From NCBI GenBank assembly GCA_017849395.1, contig JAFIHO010000238.1, positions 1 to 9,369 of the forward strand: 9,369 bases of DNA. Direction: 5' to 3'. This DNA comes from Hyphomicrobiales bacterium. Lineage in GTDB: Bacteria; Pseudomonadota; Alphaproteobacteria; Micropepsales; Micropepsaceae. Within the stretch, counting starts at the first letter, position 1. Each line of letters begins with the position of its first letter. A program made the position numbers and the translations under genes. The notes under the pieces were generated by a model, which was not told the DNA's origin, made no database searches, and saw only the letters and a list, made by a program, of their open reading frames with translations. Shown piece after piece: positions 6,935 through 9,369 of this stretch.

Positions 6935-7138
6935 TTAGTGGATCGCGTCGCCATATTGCGGGCGTCGCGACAGGGCGCGGACAGCAGTCAATATGCGCGT
7001 CCACACTTTGTAATTCTGATCGCTGCCTTTTTCCGCGGAGTCATCCGCGCGCATCAGACAGGCCCATACGGCCCCTTCGCCATAATGCTCGATCATCAGG
7101 TGAGCTGTGCGCCAGATCTCGACTTCGCTCGTGTTCAT
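6935..7138 (-). CDS. Small hypothetical protein (67 aa)
   Basis: The protein starts at ATG 7138-7136 and ends at TAA. It is acidic to neutral and predicted helical. The core EIWRTAHLMIEHYGEGA, then MRADDSAEKGS, then YKVWTRILTAVRAL resembles a family of short alphaproteobacterial hypothetical proteins that I recall having the pattern (E)IWRTAxLMIxxHGExA...MRADExxxxGDxxGxxVWxRI. I know of no assigned function. Codon use and residue composition look like a real protein, unlike the Arg/Pro-rich antisense frames here. No strong ribosome binding site is visible (CCGGTG is the nearest). It faces the PON-like gene and is otherwise isolated. Confidence 0.68.
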   Translation of the reverse strand: MNTSEVEIWRTAHLMIEHYGEGAVWACLMRADDSAEKGSDQNYKVWTRILTAVRALSRRPQYGDAIH

Positions 7139-7223
7139 CGCGGCACCGGATTTTCAGAACCGGGAAGATCGTACCGCATAGAGGTTAATCATTCTGATGG
7201 TCCGGGAACTTATGCATTCACAA

Positions 7224-7256
7224 GAACGCGGGCCGCGCTTTTCGCGGTTCCCGTTC
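7224..7256 (+). repeat. Long imperfect hairpin (13 bp stem)
   Basis: On the plus strand GAACG (7224-7228) pairs with CGTTC (7252-7256). After one C-C mismatch, GGG (7230-7232) pairs with TTC (7248-7250) through two G-U pairs. CCGCG (7233-7237) then pairs with CGCGG (7243-7247) around the loop CTTTT. The G-U pairs favour folding as plus-strand RNA. No T-run follows. Confidence 0.5.
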
Positions 7257-7278
7257 GATATGTCCCAAAAACTTTGAA

Positions 7279-7309
7279 GCCTCGCGAAGATTTATCAAAA
7301 CAGCGAGGC
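7279..7309. repeat. 7-bp inverted repeat with 17-base loop
   Basis: GCCTCGC at 7279-7285 and GCGAGGC at 7303-7309 are perfect inverted repeats around an AT-rich loop. Read on the minus strand, the stem is followed 7 bases later by a TTTTT run (complement of 7267-7271). It could be a weak terminator for minus-strand transcripts coming from the hemE remnant. Confidence 0.45.
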
Positions 7310-7404
7310 AAAAGCACGATAACCGTCCCTTCAGATTCACGCTCCCCATGATCGTGAAGAGCACTGCGCTGGCGGGCGATACTTTCGCTACGCCCGCCAA
7401 TTCC

Positions 7405-7692
7405 GCGCACGAGCTGGCCCATCGCATGCGGGATCAGCAGGATGTCGGCGAAAAGAATTGCCCTGTCCATGCCGGGCCGCGTACCGGCTGCTGCGTCACT
7501 TCCGCCGCCAGTCGCGGCGTCTGGCAGAAGCAGATGAGTCCTTCGCCTTTGCGCGCAGCGCGCTATTCCGGCAGATAGCGGCCTGCTTGGCGCATCAGAC
7601 AGACCGGCGGCCGGGCGGTTGCTTCCCCCCGCAAATTCCGCAACAACAGCTTCGTGCCGCCCTCCAAAAAACGGCGCCCCCCTCACTGCCAT
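7405..7692 (-). pseudogene. hemE: hemE remnant: broken N-terminal part of uroporphyrinogen decarboxylase
   Basis: On the minus strand, one frame (from about 7658) reads KLLLRNLRGEATARPPVC then LMRQAGRYLPE, a TAG stop (7565-7563) where HemE has Tyr, and then CFCQTPRLAAEVTQQPVR. The sequence next moves by one base to another frame at about 7475-7487 and continues PGMDRAILFADILLIPHAMGQ. This is in order and in register the first 85 or so residues of uroporphyrinogen decarboxylase, including the MRQAGRYLPEY substrate-binding signature and the DAAILFSDIL motif. A plausible start, ATG 7692 (MAVRGAPFF), is in the second frame, so another frame change is needed near the A6/C6 runs at 7666-7682. Similarity ends near 7405; the remaining roughly 260 residues are absent. 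The gene cannot make active enzyme, so a functional hemE must exist elsewhere if the cell makes heme. Confidence 0.85.
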
Positions 7693-7723
7693 TCGAACCA
7701 ACAATCATGCATAGTATGTGCTC

Positions 7724-8200
7724 ATGGATACACATTCTGCCATCGCCTTGCTCGGATTCGTCGGCATATGCCTGGCGGCTGCGATGTCGGGCGCGATTTT
7801 TCGTCCCGGCGAATGGTATGAGCGGCTGGCGAAGCCCTGGTGGCGTCCGCCCAGATGGCTTTTCGCACCGGCATGGGCGCTGCTGTACCTGACGATCGCA
7901 ATTTCGGGATGGTTGCTGTGGCGCCGGGCCGGGTTTATCGAGCCCGCATTCGCGATCTATGGCGTGAGCCTTTGCTTCAACGCGGCCTGGTCGGGATTTT
8001 TCTTCGGTCTGCGCCGCCCGGACCTCGCCTTCGCCGACATCATCCTTCTGTGGCTTTCGATTGCCGCGACGATGCTGGTTTTCCATCCGCTTGAACCTCA
8101 GGCGGCTTGGCTGCTGTTGCCCTATCTGTGCTGGGTGAGTTTCGCGGCGATGCTCAATTTCACCATCTGGCGCATGAACAGGCAGGCTGCGGCCCTCTGA
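7724..8200 (+). CDS. tspO: TspO/MBR family protein (tryptophan-rich porphyrin-binding membrane protein)
   Basis: The 158-residue protein has five predicted membrane helices and is the normal length for bacterial TspO. Family hallmarks are present: KPWWRPPRWLFAPAWALLY at the start of TM2, CFNAAWSGFFFGLRRPDLAF around TM3-TM4, and LLPYLCWVSFAAMLNFTIW in TM5. In Rhodobacter TspO binds porphyrins, is linked to their export or breakdown, and modulates pigment gene expression. I start at ATG 7724; a GTG two codons earlier is possible. No Shine-Dalgarno sequence is visible, so the message may be leaderless or weakly translated. It is divergent from the hemE remnant and converges with the hemC remnant (14 bases between stops), and unlike both it appears intact. 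Retention of tspO amid decaying heme genes suggests it serves the cell independently. Confidence 0.92.
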   Translation: MDTHSAIALLGFVGICLAAAMSGAIFRPGEWYERLAKPWWRPPRWLFAPAWALLYLTIAISGWLLWRRAGFIEPAFAIYGVSLCFNAAWSGFFFGLRRPDLAFADIILLWLSIAATMLVFHPLEPQAAWLLLPYLCWVSFAAMLNFTIWRMNRQAAAL

Positions 8201-8214
8201 AAGTACCTTCCGCC

Positions 8215-8664
8215 TTACCACCCCTGAGCCCGATCCGGCTTATACGGGGCGCCCGCCTCTTCACGTATTTCCGCGGCCAGCCTTTCGCCGGGCGTTTGTG
8301 CCACGCGCATCGGTGCGTCCATAAGAGGCGCGGACGTAGTATGTCGCCTGCGATGCTTTCCGTCGGGCGTGAGCAGTTCCCCCAGGAAGACAATCTCGTT
8401 TGATTGGATCGTGGCCAGCGCGGTGGTGGGAGTTCTGCACGAGCCGTTCAGCGCCGCCAGAAAGGCCCGCTTAGCCGCGGTGACGATCTTCAGGCTGGCC
8501 GAGCCGGCGATACAAATCCATCGGATGCCGCTCGTCACAAAACTCTCGATAGGAAAGCCGTTGTCCGGTGTGTTCCCGGCCCGCGCCAGCATGTACGCGA
8601 CCAGGCGGCTTTGCGTTATGGCGAGCGCAGACCCGCGTGAACCGATGCGTGCCGCCACCGCCAT
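8215..8664 (-). pseudogene. hemC: hemC remnant: porphobilinogen deaminase with large in-frame internal deletion
   Basis: The open frame encodes 149 residues, about half the usual 310. The first 48 match the HemC N-terminus (ARIGSRGSALAITQSRLVAY, then IESFVTSGIR for the usual TSGDR). After a few unmatched residues (WICIAGSASL) it goes straight to the HemC C-terminal domain: RAFLAALNGSCRTP, which keeps the dipyrromethane-cofactor cysteine (Cys76), then GELLTPDGK and LAAEIREEAGA. About 150 middle residues are missing, including the conserved GGKGLF and HSxKD(V/L)P region with the catalytic Asp (D84 in E. coli). It cannot be an active deaminase. The ATG at 8664 shares its A with the TGA stop of the upstream DUF3422 gene (TGATG), so the short protein may still be translated by coupling. 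A second possible start is TTG 8667. It is called a pseudogene, though a stable truncated product is possible. Confidence 0.85.
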
Positions 8665-9369
8665 CAATGTGGGGTTCCGGAATAGCCAGAGTTATTGTCC
8701 GGGCGATCCTCGGACATCATTCTGATCCGAACGCGGTGCAGCGCCCGCCAGACCGTCGCAACCACCAGCGGTGCGCAGAGGCCTGTGGCAATGGCGGGAT
8801 CGAAATGCTTCCAGAAGATATCGGCGGCCTTGAAGACATAGTTCAGCAGGCCCAGCGCGTAATAGGATATCGCCGCGACCGAAAGGCCTTCGACGGTTTG
8901 CTGCAATCGCAATTGCAGGCGCGCGCGCCGGTCCATCGAGGACAGGAGGCGCCCATTGGTCACTTCCGCGGCGACATCGACACGGGTATTGAGAAGCTGG
9001 GATGTCGTGGCGATATGCGCGACCACGCCTTGCAGCCGCTCGGCAACAGCGGTGCAGGTCCGCATTGCCGGCGCAAGCCGCCGCTCCATGAATTCGGCGA
9101 TGGTGGTCCGCCCCTCCAGCCGCGTTTCGCGCAATTGTTCTGTGCGCTCGCGGACCAGGCCGTAATAGGCGCTGGCGGCGGAAAAGCGAAAGCTTGTCCG
9201 GCCCAGCAATGCCTGCGCCTCGCCGGCCAGGCCGGCCAACCGGCCCAGCAATGCCCGATCCGCATCCTCGCCACCGGCTTCACCGACTTCCTGCGCGGCA
9301 GCGGCGGCTTCTTCTTCCAGGCGGGACAGCAATTTTCCGGCCGGTTCGGCGAGCGGAAAGGCGAGCAGC
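8664..9369 (-). CDS. DUF3422 family membrane protein, N-terminus beyond window
   Basis: The frame is open to the right edge, giving 234 visible residues of the C-terminal half of a protein that is usually about 430 residues. It shows the hallmark sequence of DUF3422: FRFSAASAYYGLVRER, FMERRLAPAMRTCTAVAERL, RVDVAAEVTNGRLLSSMDRR and RLQLRLQQTVEGLSVAAISY. Predicted helices with coiled-coil character precede two membrane segments near the C-terminus (about VAAISYYALGLLNYVF and IATGLCAPLVVATVW). The family is common in Proteobacteria and is described as membrane-anchored; I know no function. Its TGA stop overlaps the hemC remnant's ATG by one base, so the two were one operon. An internal TTG at 9332 is not the real start, as family-like sequence continues upstream. 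Confidence 0.88.
   Translation of the reverse strand, partial: LLAFPLAEPAGKLLSRLEEEAAAAAQEVGEAGGEDADRALLGRLAGLAGEAQALLGRTSFRFSAASAYYGLVRERTEQLRETRLEGRTTIAEFMERRLAPAMRTCTAVAERLQGVVAHIATTSQLLNTRVDVAAEVTNGRLLSSMDRRARLQLRLQQTVEGLSVAAISYYALGLLNYVFKAADIFWKHFDPAIATGLCAPLVVATVWRALHRVRIRMMSEDRPDNNSGYSGTPH

Larger units (their letters stand above)
7139..7404. other. Gene-free stretch with two hairpins
   Basis: I find no convincing gene in these 266 bases; open frames here lack family motifs and credible starts. The stretch is less GC-rich than the surroundings and carries two inverted repeats (7224-7256 and 7279-7309, listed separately). It lies just beyond the point where hemE similarity ends. It may be the scar of the deletion that removed the rest of hemE, the leader of the small gene, or the site of an RNA. 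Confidence 0.5.

Noticed and set aside
7225..7251. Minus-strand EcfG-like general stress promoter (GGAAC-N18-CGTT) before the small gene
   Set aside because: The spacing is one or two bases longer than the GGAAC-N16/17-CGTT pattern I know, and the GAACG/CGTTC arms of the hairpin create both boxes automatically.
7210..7704. Minus-strand open frame of 164 codons read as one hypothetical protein
   Set aside because: Only its middle portion (MDRAILFADILLIPHAMGQ) resembles a protein family, and that is a HemE fragment whose preceding residues are in another frame. The rest is frame-shifted or unrelated sequence, so it is scored as a pseudogene.
7717..7732. PpsR/CrtJ-type site TGT-N-ACA at the tspO start
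   Set aside because: The gap is 10 bases rather than the 12 of the TGT-N12-ACA consensus, it overlaps the start codon, and no second copy is nearby.
1..9369. tRNA, rRNA, CRISPR array, transposase or integrase
   Set aside because: I scanned for cloverleaf-like segments, regularly spaced repeats and transposase motifs and saw none. The decayed right part has no visible insertion sequence ends.

Overview
The window is GC-rich and gene-dense and looks alphaproteobacterial. The strongest pointer is an acyl carrier protein gene directly followed by a serine palmitoyltransferase gene very close to the Sphingomonas enzyme. DUF2141, DUF3422 and TspO proteins fit the same group. A sphingolipid-making lineage (Sphingomonadales, Caulobacterales or a relative) is likely, but no rRNA or marker gene fixes the taxon.

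Left part (1-4152): an lptF-lptG pair on the minus strand (lptG runs off the left edge) diverges from an acp-spt operon on the plus strand. A sigma70-like promoter candidate lies in the 231-base gap between them. spt converges, 6 bases stop to stop, on a minus-strand DUF2141 secreted protein. Its probable operon partner just upstream is a Wzx/PST-type lipid-linked oligosaccharide flippase (4219-5655). Together these genes look like a module for making a sphingoid base and moving a lipid or glycolipid to the cell surface. The link between SPT and this particular LptFG pair is inference from position.

Middle (5822-7138): a secreted six-bladed beta-propeller protein diverges from the flippase. 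It matches the paraoxonase/arylesterase (PON) lactonase family in its calcium ligands and His-His dyad. Next comes a small, unnamed minus-strand protein of 67 residues.

Right part (7139-9369): a decayed tetrapyrrole locus. A 266-base non-coding stretch with two hairpins leads into a broken N-terminal fragment of hemE (uroporphyrinogen decarboxylase) with an in-frame stop and two frame changes. An intact tspO lies on the opposite strand. It is followed by a hemC (porphobilinogen deaminase) whose reading frame is open but whose middle, including the catalytic aspartate region, is missing. The hemC remnant starts inside the stop codon of a DUF3422 membrane protein gene that runs off the right edge. 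Two consecutive heme-pathway genes are therefore dead or truncated while the porphyrin-binding TspO between them is intact. This is the most unusual feature of the window.
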